A stretch of 64,000 bases of DNA from Cohaesibacter intestini (GTDB lineage: Bacteria > Pseudomonadota > Alphaproteobacteria > Rhizobiales > Cohaesibacteraceae). The stretch covers positions 868,001 through 932,000 of the forward strand of contig NZ_QODK01000001.1 in the NCBI RefSeq assembly GCF_003324485.1, in the 5' to 3' direction. The first letter of the stretch is position 1; each line of letters begins with the position of its first letter. Under the pieces are notes generated by a model. It did no database searches, was not told the DNA's origin, and worked only from the letters and a program-made list of their open reading frames with translations. Made by a program: the position numbers and the translations under genes. Shown here in pieces: positions 1-9,643 of this stretch.

Positions 1-639
1 GGCAGGTTGGCCAACCATGCCAAGGGAGGACGTGTTGACCAGCAGATCCTTGCCAACGAGGGCTGGATCAAGATTGTCCCAATCTTCAACCATCACCCGG
101 TCTGCAAAACCGAGCGCAGCAAATAGCTGTTGCAACTCTTCGGCGCGGGCGCGGGTTCGATTGACCAGCGTGACTTTTTTGAAATTGCGGTTGATCAGAC
201 CATCAATGATCGGGCGGGCTGCACCACCGGCCCCAATCACCAGGGCATGAGCGCCCTGTTTCGCATCCCAGCCAGGGGCGCGTTGGTCAAGATTGGCGAG
301 AAATCCATAGCCGTCGGTATTGTCTGCATGGAGTTTGTCGCCTTCAAACCACAGGGTATTGGCTGCTCCAAGGCGTTTTGCCGTGTCGTGAATGACATCG
401 ACATGGGCCAGCACCGCCTGTTTGTGGGGAATGGTGACATTGCCGCCGACAAACGTCTGGTCGCGTAGCGACCCGACGAATTTTTCCAGATCTTGCGGCT
501 CGACTGCAATCTTCTCATAGGAACCGGCCAATCCATGCTGCTTCAACCAGTGACCATGGATCAGCGGCGATTTGGACTGTTCGATGGGCCAGCCAATGAC
601 GAATGCCTTTGGTGCTTTTGGGACTTCAGACTTGGTCAT
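1..639 (-). CDS. aroE: Shikimate dehydrogenase (C-terminal part outside window)
   Basis: NADPH-dependent reduction of 3-dehydroshikimate to shikimate in cytosolic aromatic amino acid synthesis. Reading leftward from the ATG at 639, 213 codons are open to the window edge; the family is about 275 residues, so the C-terminus lies outside. Visible signatures are the shikimate-binding SKSPLIHG near residue 22, NVTIPHK near 70, NTDGYGF near 107 and the dinucleotide-binding VIGAGGAARP near 130. The start lies 3 bp after the maf stop, so maf and aroE are probably co-transcribed. The maf-aroE order beside the hemE-linked origin is common in Alphaproteobacteria. Confidence 0.93.
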   Translation of the reverse strand, partial: MTKSEVPKAPKAFVIGWPIEQSKSPLIHGHWLKQHGLAGSYEKIAVEPQDLEKFVGSLRDQTFVGGNVTIPHKQAVLAHVDVIHDTAKRLGAANTLWFEGDKLHADNTDGYGFLANLDQRAPGWDAKQGAHALVIGAGGAARPIIDGLINRNFKKVTLVNRTRARAEELQQLFAALGFADRVMVEDWDNLDPALVGKDLLVNTSSLGMVGQPA

Positions 640-642
640 TGA

Positions 643-1242
643 TCAAAACTCCAAACCGTGGTCGCGGCGCAAGTAGGAAAGAAGCGGCAGCAGCGGCAGG
701 CCCAGAATGGTGAAATAGTCGCCTTCGATTTTCTCAAACAATTGCACACCCAAACCTTCCAGTTGATAACAGCCAACACTGGCACGGACCTGTTCCCCAA
801 CGCGGGCCATGTAACGGCCGACCTCTTCGGGACCAAGTGGCCGCATGGTGAGAGTGGCAGTGGAGACATGGCGCCACAAAGTTTCCCCATCCTTTACACA
901 AGCCACCGCCGAATGGAGCTGGTGATTTTTACCTGCCATTTCAAGCAATTGGGCACGGGCTGCGGCTTCATTTTCCGGTTTGTTAAAGCGCTTGTCGCCA
1001 AAGCCGAGTGTCTGATCGGCACCGATGATCAAGACTCCGGGATTGCGATCTGAAACATCCATCGCCTTCACCTCTGCCAACAACTCGGCAATGTCTTGGG
1101 GGCTGCCTCCAGCCTTGATAAGGGGCTGTTCGGCGGCTCGTTCATCAATTTCCGCGGTTTGGCACGCAAAAGACAGTCCGGCATTGGAAAGCAAGGCGGC
1201 GCGCGACTGGCTCTTGGATGCTAGAATCAGGGGTGTCATCAT
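643..1242 (-). CDS. maf: Maf-family nucleotide pyrophosphatase
   Basis: Maf/YceF-like enzyme of 199 residues, the usual family length. The family hydrolyses (modified) nucleoside triphosphates and has been tied to house-cleaning and septum control. Visible features are the N-terminal SKSQSRAALL phosphate-binding segment (about residues 9-18), the acidic EIDER segment, GADQTL near residue 94 with the catalytic-type Asp, and a C-terminal YQLEGLG/DYFTILGLP. It starts with two Met codons (1242 and 1239). It is the first gene of a maf-aroE unit pointing away from the candidate origin. The exact substrate cannot be read from the sequence. Confidence 0.9.
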   Translation of the reverse strand: MMTPLILASKSQSRAALLSNAGLSFACQTAEIDERAAEQPLIKAGGSPQDIAELLAEVKAMDVSDRNPGVLIIGADQTLGFGDKRFNKPENEAAARAQLLEMAGKNHQLHSAVACVKDGETLWRHVSTATLTMRPLGPEEVGRYMARVGEQVRASVGCYQLEGLGVQLFEKIEGDYFTILGLPLLPLLSYLRRDHGLEF

Positions 1243-1714
1243 CAGGGTCCCTTTGAAGAAATGCGGTTTGAGACCTTTTAGAGCAACTCAGCCAGAAACG
1301 AAACTGTTGATCAGGGCTGGACTCGGGGATTTTCTCAAAGATTCAAAAGGATCAATTTGTTTCAAAATCGAACGATTGGCTGGTTATCAACGCAACGAAA
1401 ATTAGTGGTTGGTTAAGAGCGATTCTCTCAAGAATCTCCTTGCCAGCCTTTGTCGAAATCCCCCTTTTTGCGTCTCTGGACCACTTATGCCCAAGGTCAA
1501 AATTTTCTGGATAGGGGTTTCTACAATCCGACTTGAAGGCCGATTTCTGTCATTTTCTTGTCGTGATTGGCTGCTAATAAGCGCATGAGTGGATGATTCT
1601 TCCCCAAGCCAGATGGGCCTCAGGGGACAATGTTGGGTGAATCTGGCGCTTTAAGATTTTCTTCACTTTTCCCAAAGCGCCATCCCCAATTGCTTTTGCG
1701 CGGAGACGTATTTG

Positions 1715-1730
1715 TTAACCATGTATTAAC
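1715..1730 (+). promoter_or_regulatory. CtrA-type box 1 (TTAA-N7-TTAAC)
   Basis: TTAA at 1715-1718, seven bases, then TTAAC at 1726-1730. This fits the full alphaproteobacterial CtrA consensus and includes the TTAACCAT half-site. It overlaps a perfect 14-bp palindrome (1726-1739) built around TAACCTAGGTTA. CtrA binding at the origin represses initiation in Caulobacter; the role here is inferred. Confidence 0.6.
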
Positions 1731-1735
1731 CTAGG

Positions 1736-1750
1736 TTAACAAACAATTAA
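1736..1750 (+). promoter_or_regulatory. CtrA-type box 2 (TTAA-N7-TTAA)
   Basis: TTAA at 1736-1739 and TTAA at 1747-1750 with a seven-base spacer, six bases after box 1. The tandem arrangement in an AT-rich core resembles the clustered CtrA sites of alphaproteobacterial origins, although this box lacks the final C of the consensus. Confidence 0.5.
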
Positions 1751-2037
1751 TACACAAAGAGCGCAAAATTCGTTACCACTTAATCCTCGCATAATTCAGT
1801 TTTGACATTGATCCAGCTTTCTGGATTCCTTGATCAAAATCGACTTTTCCCCGCTGTTCAATTTGCAAGTGGAGGAGTCTATACCGAAATAGGAGGGGGT
1901 TTTCCAAGCGATCTGTGACTCATTTGTGGGTGAAAAAGATATCCCGCAATCCACTGCCAATAAGAAGAAACAGATCTTAGAATCTAAGAATCTTTTTTAT
2001 AGGAAAACCCGTTTGATCGTGCTCAGATAAGACCCGG

Positions 2038-3090
2038 ATGAAGAGAGAGACCAAGACAGTGACCAACCGACGCCTACTCAATGTACTCAATGGCCAAACC
2101 GAAAAGGTGCCCCCAATCTGGCTCATGCGACAGGCGGGTCGTTATCTACCAGAATATCTGGCAACCCGGGCAGAAGCCGGGAGCTTTCTCAATCTGTGTT
2201 ACAATCCCGAATTGGCTACCGAAGTGACGTTGCAGCCGATCCGTCGGTTCGGATTTGATGCTTCCATTCTTTTCTCAGACATTCTGGTGGTTCCCGATGC
2301 ATTGGGACGATCTGTGCGCTTTGTGCAAGGGGAAGGACCCCAGCTCGATCCGATCCGTGTTGAAGAGATCAATGATCTCGATCCTTCCAAGGTTTTGACC
2401 CAGCTCGATCCTGTCTATGAGGCTGTCGAGCGGATCCGGGCCAATCTGCCCGATGAGACCACCTTTCTGGGATTTTGTGGTGCTCCATGGACGGTTGCCA
2501 CTTACATGATTGCAGGTCATGGCACACCGGATCAGGCACCGGCGCGGTTGTTTGCGCGTCGCGAGCCAGAGGCCTTTGCCAAACTGATCGATGTGCTGGT
2601 GGAAGCGTCCATCCTGTATCTGGTCAGGCAGCTGCGTGCGGGTGCCGATGCGGTGCAGATTTTTGACAGTTGGGCCGGTGTGCTCGATGACGCCCTGTTC
2701 CTGTCCGCCAGTCAGGAACCGATTGCCCGAATTGTGGCAGGCGTACGGGCGGAAGTGCCGGATGCAAAGATCATTGGCTTTCCGAAAGGGGCCGGGTTGC
2801 GTTTGCCGGGCTTTGTCGAGGCAACCGGTATCAATGCGGTTGGTCTAGACTGGACCGTACCTCTGGATTGGGCGCGTGATACCCTTCAGGACAAGGTGGC
2901 GCTGCAGGGCAATCTTGATCCGACATTGCTGATTACCGGCGGTAAAGATCTGGACCAGTCGATTGATCGGATTATGGAAGCCTGGAGTGATGGGCCCTTT
3001 ATCTTCAATCTCGGCCATGGCATCACCCCGCAAGGCGATATCGATCTGGTGCATCAACTGATTGATCGGGTGCGCTCCTACGGAAGCTGA
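2038..3090 (+). CDS. hemE: Uroporphyrinogen decarboxylase
   Basis: Cytosolic haem-pathway enzyme removing four carboxyl groups from uroporphyrinogen III to give coproporphyrinogen III. At 350 residues it has family length. It shows the signature [10 protein letters not shown] (31-40), the catalytic-type Asp81 in [22 protein letters not shown] (145-157), FPKGAG, LQGNLDP and FNLGHGI near the end. The ATG at 2038 is used; a GTG at residue 8 is an alternative. It is followed by hemJ, the next-but-one haem enzyme, in the same direction. Its upstream region is the candidate origin, the classical alphaproteobacterial position. Confidence 0.96.
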   Translation: MKRETKTVTNRRLLNVLNGQTEKVPPIWLMRQAGRYLPEYLATRAEAGSFLNLCYNPELATEVTLQPIRRFGFDASILFSDILVVPDALGRSVRFVQGEGPQLDPIRVEEINDLDPSKVLTQLDPVYEAVERIRANLPDETTFLGFCGAPWTVATYMIAGHGTPDQAPARLFARREPEAFAKLIDVLVEASILYLVRQLRAGADAVQIFDSWAGVLDDALFLSASQEPIARIVAGVRAEVPDAKIIGFPKGAGLRLPGFVEATGINAVGLDWTVPLDWARDTLQDKVALQGNLDPTLLITGGKDLDQSIDRIMEAWSDGPFIFNLGHGITPQGDIDLVHQLIDRVRSYGS

Positions 3091-3176
3091 GCCACTTGCC
3101 CTTTGCGAGAGCCGGCGCTCGTCCGGCTCTTTTCAGCATTTCTCTTTTCCTTTCATTGACACTCCCAGAGGGACAC

Positions 3177-3626
3177 ATGGAATTCCTGACGTTTCTGGAT
3201 TACTCCTGGACCAAGGCACTGCATATCATTTCGATCATTACCTGGATGGCGGGGATTTTCTATTTGCCGCGGTTGTTCGTTTATCACGCCATGACCGAGG
3301 CGGGCACCGACAAGTCCGAGACCTACAAGATCATGGAGCGGCGTTTGTTGAAGGGGATCATGAATCCCTCAATGATCGCGGCCTGGATTTTTGGTCTCTG
3401 GCTGGCCTTCCCGCATGAAATCTGGTCGATTGATTCCATCTGGCTGAACATCAAGTTTGTGCTGGTGTTCCTGTTGACCATCTATCATATGATCTGTGCT
3501 CGCTATGTGCGCTTGTTTGCAGCGGACGCGAATCAGCATGGCCATGTCTATTACCGCTACTTCAATGAAGTGCCGACTTTGCTGATGCTCGGCATTGTCA
3601 TTTTGGCGGTGGTCAAACCCTTCTGA
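3177..3626 (+). CDS. hemJ: Protoporphyrinogen IX oxidase, HemJ type
   Basis: Membrane haem-pathway enzyme oxidising protoporphyrinogen IX to protoporphyrin IX. At 149 residues it has four hydrophobic segments and the conserved N-terminal His16 (LHIISIITWMAG). The start at 3177 is chosen because AGAGG lies 5-9 bp upstream and the protein then begins just before the first membrane segment; an upstream in-frame Met would add an unlikely extension. It lies 86 bp after hemE in the same direction and ends at a good terminator. HemJ is the usual oxidase where hemG/hemY-type enzymes are missing. Confidence 0.9.
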   Translation: MEFLTFLDYSWTKALHIISIITWMAGIFYLPRLFVYHAMTEAGTDKSETYKIMERRLLKGIMNPSMIAAWIFGLWLAFPHEIWSIDSIWLNIKFVLVFLLTIYHMICARYVRLFAADANQHGHVYYRYFNEVPTLLMLGIVILAVVKPF

Positions 3627-3664
3627 TTTTTTGTTTTTTCGAAAATATACGACGAATGTTCAGT

Positions 3665-3707
3665 GAAACCCGCTTTCTAGCAGCAGAAGGTGGGTTTCTG
3701 GCTTTTT
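3665..3707 (+). terminator. Rho-independent terminator after hemJ
   Basis: Perfect 7-bp outer stem (GAAACCC 3665-3671 with GGGTTTC 3692-3698), an inner TTCT/AGAA pairing, then a run of six T. It separates the hem genes from rho. Confidence 0.65.
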
Positions 3708-3884
3708 TGGGCTTGCTCGAAAGTAACGAAGCCTGTATGTTCGCCGAAATCGTGACACAACGATAGTCTTGAGACCCCTTATCATCCTCTTGTTTCGAGA
3801 CAAACAAAACACATTCTCAATCCTGTGTTTTGTCCTTTCCTTACAAATTTCCCCTGGTTGCTTAGATTTTAAGAGAGTTTCGCT

Positions 3885-5150
3885 ATGCGCGAAATGAAAC
3901 TACAAGAACTCAAACAAAAATCCCCGACAGAGCTTCTGAACTTTGCAGAAGAGCTTGAGGTCGAAAATGCCAGTACCTTGCGAAAGCAAGAGCTGCTTTT
4001 TGCGATCCTGAAACAGTTGGCAGAAAAAGACACCGACATCATCGGTGAAGGTGTCGTGGAAGTCTTGCAGGACGGCTTCGGCTTCTTGCGCTCGCCAGAT
4101 GCCAACTATCTCCCTGGACCCGACGACATTTATATCTCGCCATCGCAGATCCGTCGGTTCTCGTTGCGCACCGGTGACACGGTCGAAGGCCATATCCGCA
4201 GCCCCAAGGAAGGGGAGCGGTATTTTGCGCTTTTGAAAGTCAACACGGTGAATTTCGAGGATCCGGACAAGGCGCGTCACAAGGTTCATTTCGATAATCT
4301 GACACCGCTTCACCCTGAAGAACGCTTCAAGCTGGAAGCCACTGATCCGGACGGCAAAGATATGTCGAGCCGTGTCATCGATCTGGTTGCTCCGCTTGGC
4401 AAGGGACAGCGTGCGCTGATCGTCGCGCCGCCGCGTACTGGTAAGACGGTGCTGCTGCAGAATATCGCCAAGTCGATCACCGCCAATCATCCCGACAGCT
4501 GTCTGATCGTGCTGCTGATTGATGAACGTCCCGAAGAGGTGACGGACATGAAGCGCACAGTGAATGGCGAAGTGGTCTCGTCCACCTTCGATGAACCGGC
4601 GTCCCGTCACGTTCAGGTCGCCGAAATGGTGATCGAGAAGGCAAAGCGTCTGGTTGAGCATGGTCGCGATGTGGTCATTCTGCTCGATTCGATCACCCGT
4701 CTGGGCCGTGCCTACAACACCGTGATCCCGTCTTCGGGTAAAGTGTTGACCGGTGGTGTCGATGCGAACGCTCTGCAGCGGCCGAAACGCTTCTTCGGTG
4801 CGGCGCGTAATATCGAAGAGGGCGGGTCACTGACGATCATTGCAACAGCGCTGATCGATACCGGCAGCCGTATGGATGAAGTGATCTTCGAAGAATTCAA
4901 GGGCACCGGCAACGCCGAGATCGTTCTTGATCGCAAGGTTTCCGACAAGCGTATCTTCCCGGCAATGGATATTCTTAAATCCGGCACCCGTAAGGAAGAG
5001 CTTATGGTCGACCGCAAGGAGCTGCAGAAAGTCTTTGTTCTGCGCCGTATCCTTGGGGCGATGAGCAATGTCGATGCGATCGAGTTCCTGCTCGACAAGC
5101 TTCGGTCAACCAAAGACAATGCTGCGTTCTTCGACAATATGAATACCTGA
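3885..5150 (+). CDS. rho: Transcription termination factor Rho
   Basis: Hexameric RNA helicase that ends transcription at C-rich untranslated RNA. At 421 residues it has full family length. It has the N-terminal helical Rho-N domain (about 5-48), the cold-shock-like RNA-binding domain (50-130, with GFGFLR), Walker A APPRTGKT (181-188), Walker [11 protein letters not shown] (about 209-218) and the Q/R-loop region. The start at 3885 is taken; a second Met three codons later is possible. A 258-bp leader precedes it; rho leaders in other bacteria are autoregulated, but no specific signal was identified here. Confidence 0.97.
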   Translation: MREMKLQELKQKSPTELLNFAEELEVENASTLRKQELLFAILKQLAEKDTDIIGEGVVEVLQDGFGFLRSPDANYLPGPDDIYISPSQIRRFSLRTGDTVEGHIRSPKEGERYFALLKVNTVNFEDPDKARHKVHFDNLTPLHPEERFKLEATDPDGKDMSSRVIDLVAPLGKGQRALIVAPPRTGKTVLLQNIAKSITANHPDSCLIVLLIDERPEEVTDMKRTVNGEVVSSTFDEPASRHVQVAEMVIEKAKRLVEHGRDVVILLDSITRLGRAYNTVIPSSGKVLTGGVDANALQRPKRFFGAARNIEEGGSLTIIATALIDTGSRMDEVIFEEFKGTGNAEIVLDRKVSDKRIFPAMDILKSGTRKEELMVDRKELQKVFVLRRILGAMSNVDAIEFLLDKLRSTKDNAAFFDNMNT

Positions 5151-5204
5151 TCTGCAGCAGGCCCGAAAAGGTTTGGGCTTGCTCTTGATTGCAGGAACGA
5201 TTAG

Positions 5205-5237
5205 AAAGCCGTCTGACACATGTCAGGCGGCTTTTTT
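5205..5237 (+). terminator. Terminator after rho
   Basis: A 14-bp hairpin (5205-5218 with 5221-5234, one G-T wobble) around CTGACA/TGTCAG, ending in a six-T run. It lies 55 bp after the rho stop and before mnmE. Confidence 0.85.
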
Positions 5238-5369
5238 CATGGCTGCCACGCGGCCGCAGATCGACAGGATCGTTTTGGTCGCCAGACATCGAATCGGATC
5301 AGAAATGGTCGCCCCTTCTCACCCACAAAGGCAGGGCCTCATCACCCGGACCTTGGGACCCAAAGCATC

Positions 5370-6713
5370 ATGACACGTGATACCATCTTCGCTCTTTCCT
5401 CTGGTGCAGTCCCGGCAGGGGTTGCGGTTGTCCGTATTTCCGGACCAAGGGCACGAGAGGTCATGAATTGTCTTGTCGATTCGGAACCGAAATCTCGCTT
5501 TGCAGCGCTGCGCTACATCACCAACCCGCATACGGGGGATGTGATAGATCAGGCATTGGTGCTGTTTTTTACCGGCGAGCGATCCTTTACCGGAGAGGAA
5601 GTGGTCGAGTTCCAGTTGCATGGGGGGCGGGCAATCGTCAAGGCGATGCTGGAATTGCTGGGTTCCTTCGATCACTGCCGGATGGCAGAGGCAGGGGAGT
5701 TTGCCCGGCGAGCGTTTGAGAATGGCAAATTTGACCTGACCGAGATTGAAGGACTGGCCGATCTTATCCATGCGGAAACCGAGAATCAGCGCAAACAGGC
5801 CATGCGGCAGGCGAGTGGCGCTCATCGCAGTGTGATTGAAGGCTGGCGCGAAACCCTGCTTTATGCCCGTAGCATGATTGAGGCGGAACTGGATTTTTCC
5901 GATGAGGAAGATGTGCCAGGTGCCGTATCTGATGTGATTTGGCCAAAATTGCAGAAGCTCAAGTCCGAGATGGAGCATCATCTGGCCAATGCCCATCGCG
6001 GCGAACGTTTGCGAGATGGGCTGACCGTGGTGCTGGCCGGTCATCCCAATGCAGGCAAGTCGTCGTTGCTCAACTGGTTTGCCAAGCGGGATGTGGCGAT
6101 TGTGACGGAAGAAGCCGGAACAACACGTGATCTGCTGGAGCTGCATCTGGATATCGAAGGCTATCCGGTGACAATGATTGATACGGCAGGCTTGCGCGAA
6201 TCCGACAATATTGTCGAGCAGGAAGGCATTCGGCGGGCGCTTGAACGCAGCGAGCATGCTGATCTGTTGATTGAAGTTGTGGATGCCAGCATCCCCGATG
6301 CACGGGTGTCACTCAACACGCGGGCTGAACGGATGGTTCTGTTCAACAAGCAGGACCGGATAGGGGATGCCCGCTCCGATCCACAAGTGCCGGAAAAAGG
6401 CGAAGATCATGCCTTTTTTGTGTCGGTGAAGAGCGGCATGGGGATGGATTTCTTTTACGATTCGTTTGTGAAACAAATCGCGGATTTGTTCGATGGAGCG
6501 GAGAATATCCTAATTACCCGTAAACGCCACGAGGCCTATTTGCGAGTTTGTGTGGATAATGTGGACAAATCCCTTATCTACTCAGACTCTCCTCTAGAAA
6601 TTCGCTCTGAGTTTTTGCGCATGGCTGGGGATGAGTTGGGGAAAATCACTGGACGCATTGATGTCGAAGATATGCTCGGCGTGATTTTTTCACAATTCTG
6701 TGTGGGTAAATAG
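5370..6713 (+). CDS. mnmE: tRNA modification GTPase MnmE
   Basis: With MnmG it installs the (carboxymethyl)aminomethyl group on U34 of tRNAs. At 447 residues from the ATG at 5370, chosen because MTRDTIFALSS matches the normal family N-terminus and the upstream stretch overlaps the rho terminator. It has a formyl-THF-binding N-domain (1-120), a helical domain, an inserted G domain with G1 GHPNAGKS (224-231), TTRD (251-254) and DTAG (271-274), and the C-terminal CVGK carrying the family's conserved Cys. MnmG follows in the same direction after a parS-rich gap. Confidence 0.96.
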   Translation: MTRDTIFALSSGAVPAGVAVVRISGPRAREVMNCLVDSEPKSRFAALRYITNPHTGDVIDQALVLFFTGERSFTGEEVVEFQLHGGRAIVKAMLELLGSFDHCRMAEAGEFARRAFENGKFDLTEIEGLADLIHAETENQRKQAMRQASGAHRSVIEGWRETLLYARSMIEAELDFSDEEDVPGAVSDVIWPKLQKLKSEMEHHLANAHRGERLRDGLTVVLAGHPNAGKSSLLNWFAKRDVAIVTEEAGTTRDLLELHLDIEGYPVTMIDTAGLRESDNIVEQEGIRRALERSEHADLLIEVVDASIPDARVSLNTRAERMVLFNKQDRIGDARSDPQVPEKGEDHAFFVSVKSGMGMDFFYDSFVKQIADLFDGAENILITRKRHEAYLRVCVDNVDKSLIYSDSPLEIRSEFLRMAGDELGKITGRIDVEDMLGVIFSQFCVGK

Positions 6714-6718
6714 TGGAT

Positions 6719-6734
6719 CGTTTCACGTGAAACA
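6719..6734. promoter_or_regulatory. parS site 1
   Basis: 16-mer CGTTTCACGTGAAACA, 15 of 16 matches to the classical ParB site TGTTTCACGTGAAACA. It is the best match in the window and begins 5 bp after mnmE. Confidence 0.85.
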
Positions 6735-6760
6735 GGGTGATTTAAATTTTGGTTTGACAG

Positions 6761-6776
6761 TGTTTCACGTGAATCG
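6761..6776. promoter_or_regulatory. parS site 2
   Basis: TGTTTCACGTGAATCG, 14 of 16 matches to consensus, 42 bp from site 1. It keeps the invariant CACGTG core. Confidence 0.75.
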
Positions 6777-6807
6777 CGGATTCTTGTCAAATCTATCGAG
6801 TTGAGTC

Positions 6808-6823
6808 GGTTTCACGTGAATCC
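6808..6823. promoter_or_regulatory. parS site 3
   Basis: GGTTTCACGTGAATCC, 13 of 16 matches with an intact TTTCACGTGAA core. Spacing of 47 bp from site 2. Confidence 0.7.
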
Positions 6824-6857
6824 CTGAAAACAAAATTTTTGTAATTAACGCTGGAAG

Positions 6858-6873
6858 CGTTTCACGTGAATCC
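6858..6873. promoter_or_regulatory. parS site 4
   Basis: CGTTTCACGTGAATCC, 13 of 16 matches with an intact core. Sites 1-4 recur every 42-50 bp. Confidence 0.7.
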
Positions 6874-7083
6874 TGTATAAGGGCTCTAACAACTTTGGGT
6901 GTTCCAAGACTACCGGGACTTGATCCTCTCTGGCGTTGCTTCCAGATCAAGGGTCTGTGATTTCCGGTGCGCTCAACTATATAGGGTGGAGTGTTAAAGA
7001 AATTCCTAACCCTCATGGAATGCACGCTCTATCGGTTGCCGAGCAGGATGAACTTTGGCTGACCGATTTTGATCTAGGGAAAT

Positions 7084-8943
7084 GTGAAAAGAATGATGAC
7101 CCATTTTGATGTGGTGGTCGTTGGTGGTGGCCATGCCGGAACGGAAGCAGCTGCGGCCGCAGCGCGTACCGGTGCTGCCGTTGCTCTGGTGACCCATAGT
7201 CGCGACACGGTTGGTGTCATGTCTTGTAATCCTGCCATTGGTGGTCTTGGTAAAGGACATCTGGTGCGCGAAATTGATGCGCTGGGTGGATTGATGGGGC
7301 AGGCGGCTGATCGGGGTGGTATTCAGTTTCGGTTGCTCAATCGCCGAAAAGGGCCAGCGGTTCAGGGGCCTCGGGCTCAGGCAGATCGTAAGCTCTATCG
7401 CGCGGCTGTTCAGGACTTGCTGTTTGCTATTCCCAATCTAACGATTGTTGAGCAGGAAGTGTCTGATTTGTCGATTGCTGATGGGTCGGTTGCTGGTGTC
7501 TATCTGTCTGATGGTCGCGAATTGAATTGTGGCGCTGTGGTATTGACGACTGGCACATTCTTGCGTGGCCTTATTCATATTGGTGAGCGCAGTTTCTCGG
7601 CTGGGCGGATGGGGGACCCGGCGGCCAATGATTTGTCCTTGCGGCTGATGTCGGAGAATTTTCGGTTGGGTCGCCTGAAAACCGGAACGCCGGCGCGACT
7701 GAATGGGCGGACGATTGACTATGCGTCGCTCGGTGTGCAGCCGGGGGATGATGAGCCAATTGCGTTTTCCTATCTCACCAAAGAAATCACCACACCACAG
7801 ATTGCCTGTTATGTGACGCGGACGGTGGAGAAGACCCACAAGATCATTCGTGACAATATCCATAAATCGGCGATGTATTCGGGCAAGATCGAGGGGACGG
7901 GACCGCGCTACTGTCCGTCGATCGAGGATAAGATTTCGCGCTTTGGCGATCGCGATGGCCATCAGATTTTCCTGGAGCCAGAAGGGCTTGATGTGGATAC
8001 GGTCTATCCGAACGGCATTTCCACCTCACTGCCAGAAGATGTTCAGGACGCCTATATTCGATCCATTCCGGGTTTGGAGCAGGTGGAAATCGAGCAATAT
8101 GGCTACGCGATCGAATATGATTATATCGACCCGACCGAGTTGAAATCGACGCTGGAGACCAAACGGATTGGCGGCTTGTATTTCGCCGGTCAGATCAATG
8201 GCACCACGGGCTATGAAGAGGCCGGGGCGCAAGGTTTGATGGCCGGATTGAATGCAGCACGTCAGTGTGGTGGGCAAGAGGGTGTGACACTCTCTCGTTC
8301 GGATGCCTATATCGGCGTGATGATTGATGATCTGATCACCAAGGGTGTGGCCGAGCCTTATCGGATGTTCACTTCGCGGGCCGAATATCGCCTGTCGCTG
8401 CGGGCGGACAATGCGGACCAGCGGCTGACGGAAAAGGCTGATGAGTGGGGTTTGATTTCAGAAGAGCGGCGTGCTGTCTTTGCCGACAAGAAGGCCGAGA
8501 TGGCGGCGATCACCGCTCTGGCAATGGAAAAGAACCTGACGCCAAACGAAGCCGAGCAGTATGATTTGCGAATCAACAAGGATGGGCAGCGGCGCAGTGT
8601 TTATGAATTTCTCGCTTATCCGGATCTTGATCTGGCGCGCTTGAAACAGATTTGGCCGGAATTCGGGTCTTTTTCAGCTGCGGCGCAAAAGCAGCTGGAA
8701 ATCGAGGCGCTCTATCAGGTCTATATGAAACGTCAGACCAGTGATATCGAGACCTTCAAAAAGGATGAGGCATTGGAGATTCCGGCTGCCTTGAACTTTG
8801 CCGAGATCAATGGTTTGTCGAACGAGTTGAAACAGAAGCTTGCTCATATCCGGCCACAGACTCTGGGGCAGGCGTCCCGCATTGATGGCATGACACCGGC
8901 GGCTCTGACTTTGGTGCTGGCCCATAGTAAGCGTGTATCGTGA
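7084..8943 (+). CDS. mnmG: tRNA uridine-5-carboxymethylaminomethyl enzyme MnmG
   Basis: FAD-dependent partner of MnmE in U34 tRNA modification. About 619 residues, normal length. It has an N-terminal Rossmann [10 protein letters not shown] (about 14-23), [17 protein letters not shown] near 55, [11 protein letters not shown] near 275 with a conserved Cys, [10 protein letters not shown] near 377 and the C-terminal helical domain. The start may be the GTG at 7084 or the ATG at 7093/7096; AGGGA at 7076-7080 is close to the GTG but better spaced for the ATG. rsmG follows after 10 bp and parA after that, so the genes probably form one transcription unit. Confidence 0.95.
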   Translation: MKRMMTHFDVVVVGGGHAGTEAAAAAARTGAAVALVTHSRDTVGVMSCNPAIGGLGKGHLVREIDALGGLMGQAADRGGIQFRLLNRRKGPAVQGPRAQADRKLYRAAVQDLLFAIPNLTIVEQEVSDLSIADGSVAGVYLSDGRELNCGAVVLTTGTFLRGLIHIGERSFSAGRMGDPAANDLSLRLMSENFRLGRLKTGTPARLNGRTIDYASLGVQPGDDEPIAFSYLTKEITTPQIACYVTRTVEKTHKIIRDNIHKSAMYSGKIEGTGPRYCPSIEDKISRFGDRDGHQIFLEPEGLDVDTVYPNGISTSLPEDVQDAYIRSIPGLEQVEIEQYGYAIEYDYIDPTELKSTLETKRIGGLYFAGQINGTTGYEEAGAQGLMAGLNAARQCGGQEGVTLSRSDAYIGVMIDDLITKGVAEPYRMFTSRAEYRLSLRADNADQRLTEKADEWGLISEERRAVFADKKAEMAAITALAMEKNLTPNEAEQYDLRINKDGQRRSVYEFLAYPDLDLARLKQIWPEFGSFSAAAQKQLEIEALYQVYMKRQTSDIETFKKDEALEIPAALNFAEINGLSNELKQKLAHIRPQTLGQASRIDGMTPAALTLVLAHSKRVS

Positions 8944-8953
8944 GAGAGCATAA

Positions 8954-9634
8954 ATGACGGATATGAGCATGAGAGACGAACAGCAAGGTCAGGCGTTGAT
9001 TTCTGACATGCTGACGGTTTCACGTGAATCCTTCCACAGGCTGGGGATATATGTTTCCCTTGTGCGAAAGTGGCAGCCAGCGCAAAATCTTGTTGCACCA
9101 AAAACACTTGGTGAGATCTGGGTTCGACATGTTGCCGATAGTGCACAGATATTCGCAAATTATCCCCAGGCGCGCCACTGGGTGGATATGGGGTCTGGAG
9201 CCGGATTTCCGGGGCTGGTAACAGCCATTTTGCTTGACGATCTGGGGGAAGATTATTCCGTTCATATGATCGAGAGCAATGGGCGCAAGGCTGCCTTTCT
9301 GCGGACCGTGGCTCGGGAATTGTCGCTCAATGTTACGGTTCACAATGATCGAATCGAAAGCGTTCTGGATGGTTGGGATCAGCCGATTGATGCCTTCAGC
9401 GCCCGAGCGCTGACGTCATTCGCCAATTTGTGCGACTTTGTCCGTCCGTATTTGTCGGAAGGGTGTGTTGGCGTTTTCCACAAAGGACGAGACTTCGATC
9501 GGGAATTGGAAGAGGTCAGTGTCAGCTGGGACGTAGATCTGATACAAAAAACGAGCAGAACAGATCCGGATGCGCGGATCGTTATTCTGCAAAATCTGTC
9601 ATCCAAAACGCATAGTGACGCAGATGCAAAGTGA
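8954..9634 (+). CDS. rsmG: 16S rRNA (guanine-527-N7) methyltransferase
   Basis: SAM-dependent methyltransferase acting on G527 of 16S rRNA. At 226 residues, with the SAM-binding motif DMGSGAGFPG (about 74-83), YSVHMIESNGRKAAFL near 100 and SARALTSFANL near 145. It sits between mnmG and parA with 10- and 9-bp gaps. A parS site is embedded at codons 21-26 (reading TVSRES), so the coding sequence also serves chromosome segregation. Confidence 0.94.
   Translation: MTDMSMRDEQQGQALISDMLTVSRESFHRLGIYVSLVRKWQPAQNLVAPKTLGEIWVRHVADSAQIFANYPQARHWVDMGSGAGFPGLVTAILLDDLGEDYSVHMIESNGRKAAFLRTVARELSLNVTVHNDRIESVLDGWDQPIDAFSARALTSFANLCDFVRPYLSEGCVGVFHKGRDFDRELEEVSVSWDVDLIQKTSRTDPDARIVILQNLSSKTHSDADAK
9016..9031. 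promoter_or_regulatory. parS site 5, inside rsmG
   Basis: GGTTTCACGTGAATCC, identical to site 3, located within the rsmG coding frame about 600 bp before parA. Confidence 0.7.
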
Positions 9635-9643
9635 GGCCACTTT

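Larger units (their letters stand above)
1243..2037. other. Candidate chromosomal replication origin (maf-hemE gap)
   Basis: A 795-bp stretch with no plausible gene on either strand. An AT-rich core at about 1711-1800 contains two CtrA-type boxes. Eleven GANTC sites (CcrM target) start at 1320, 1340, 1421, 1432, 1595, 1639, 1824, 1875, 1917, 1980 and 1988, where about three are expected by chance. Weak one-mismatch DnaA-like 9-mers are at 1485-1493 and 1748-1756. In Caulobacter, Sinorhizobium and other Alphaproteobacteria the origin lies beside hemE, and parA/parB/parS are nearby here too. It must also hold the hemE and maf promoters. The origin call is inference from position and motifs. Confidence 0.6.
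6714..7083. other. mnmE-mnmG intergenic centromere region
   Basis: A 370-bp AT-rich gap holding four parS-like sites in its first 160 bp (listed separately), the only such cluster in the window. The remaining 210 bp must hold the mnmG promoter; a TATATA at about 6978 is -10-like. No gene was seen. Confidence 0.75.
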
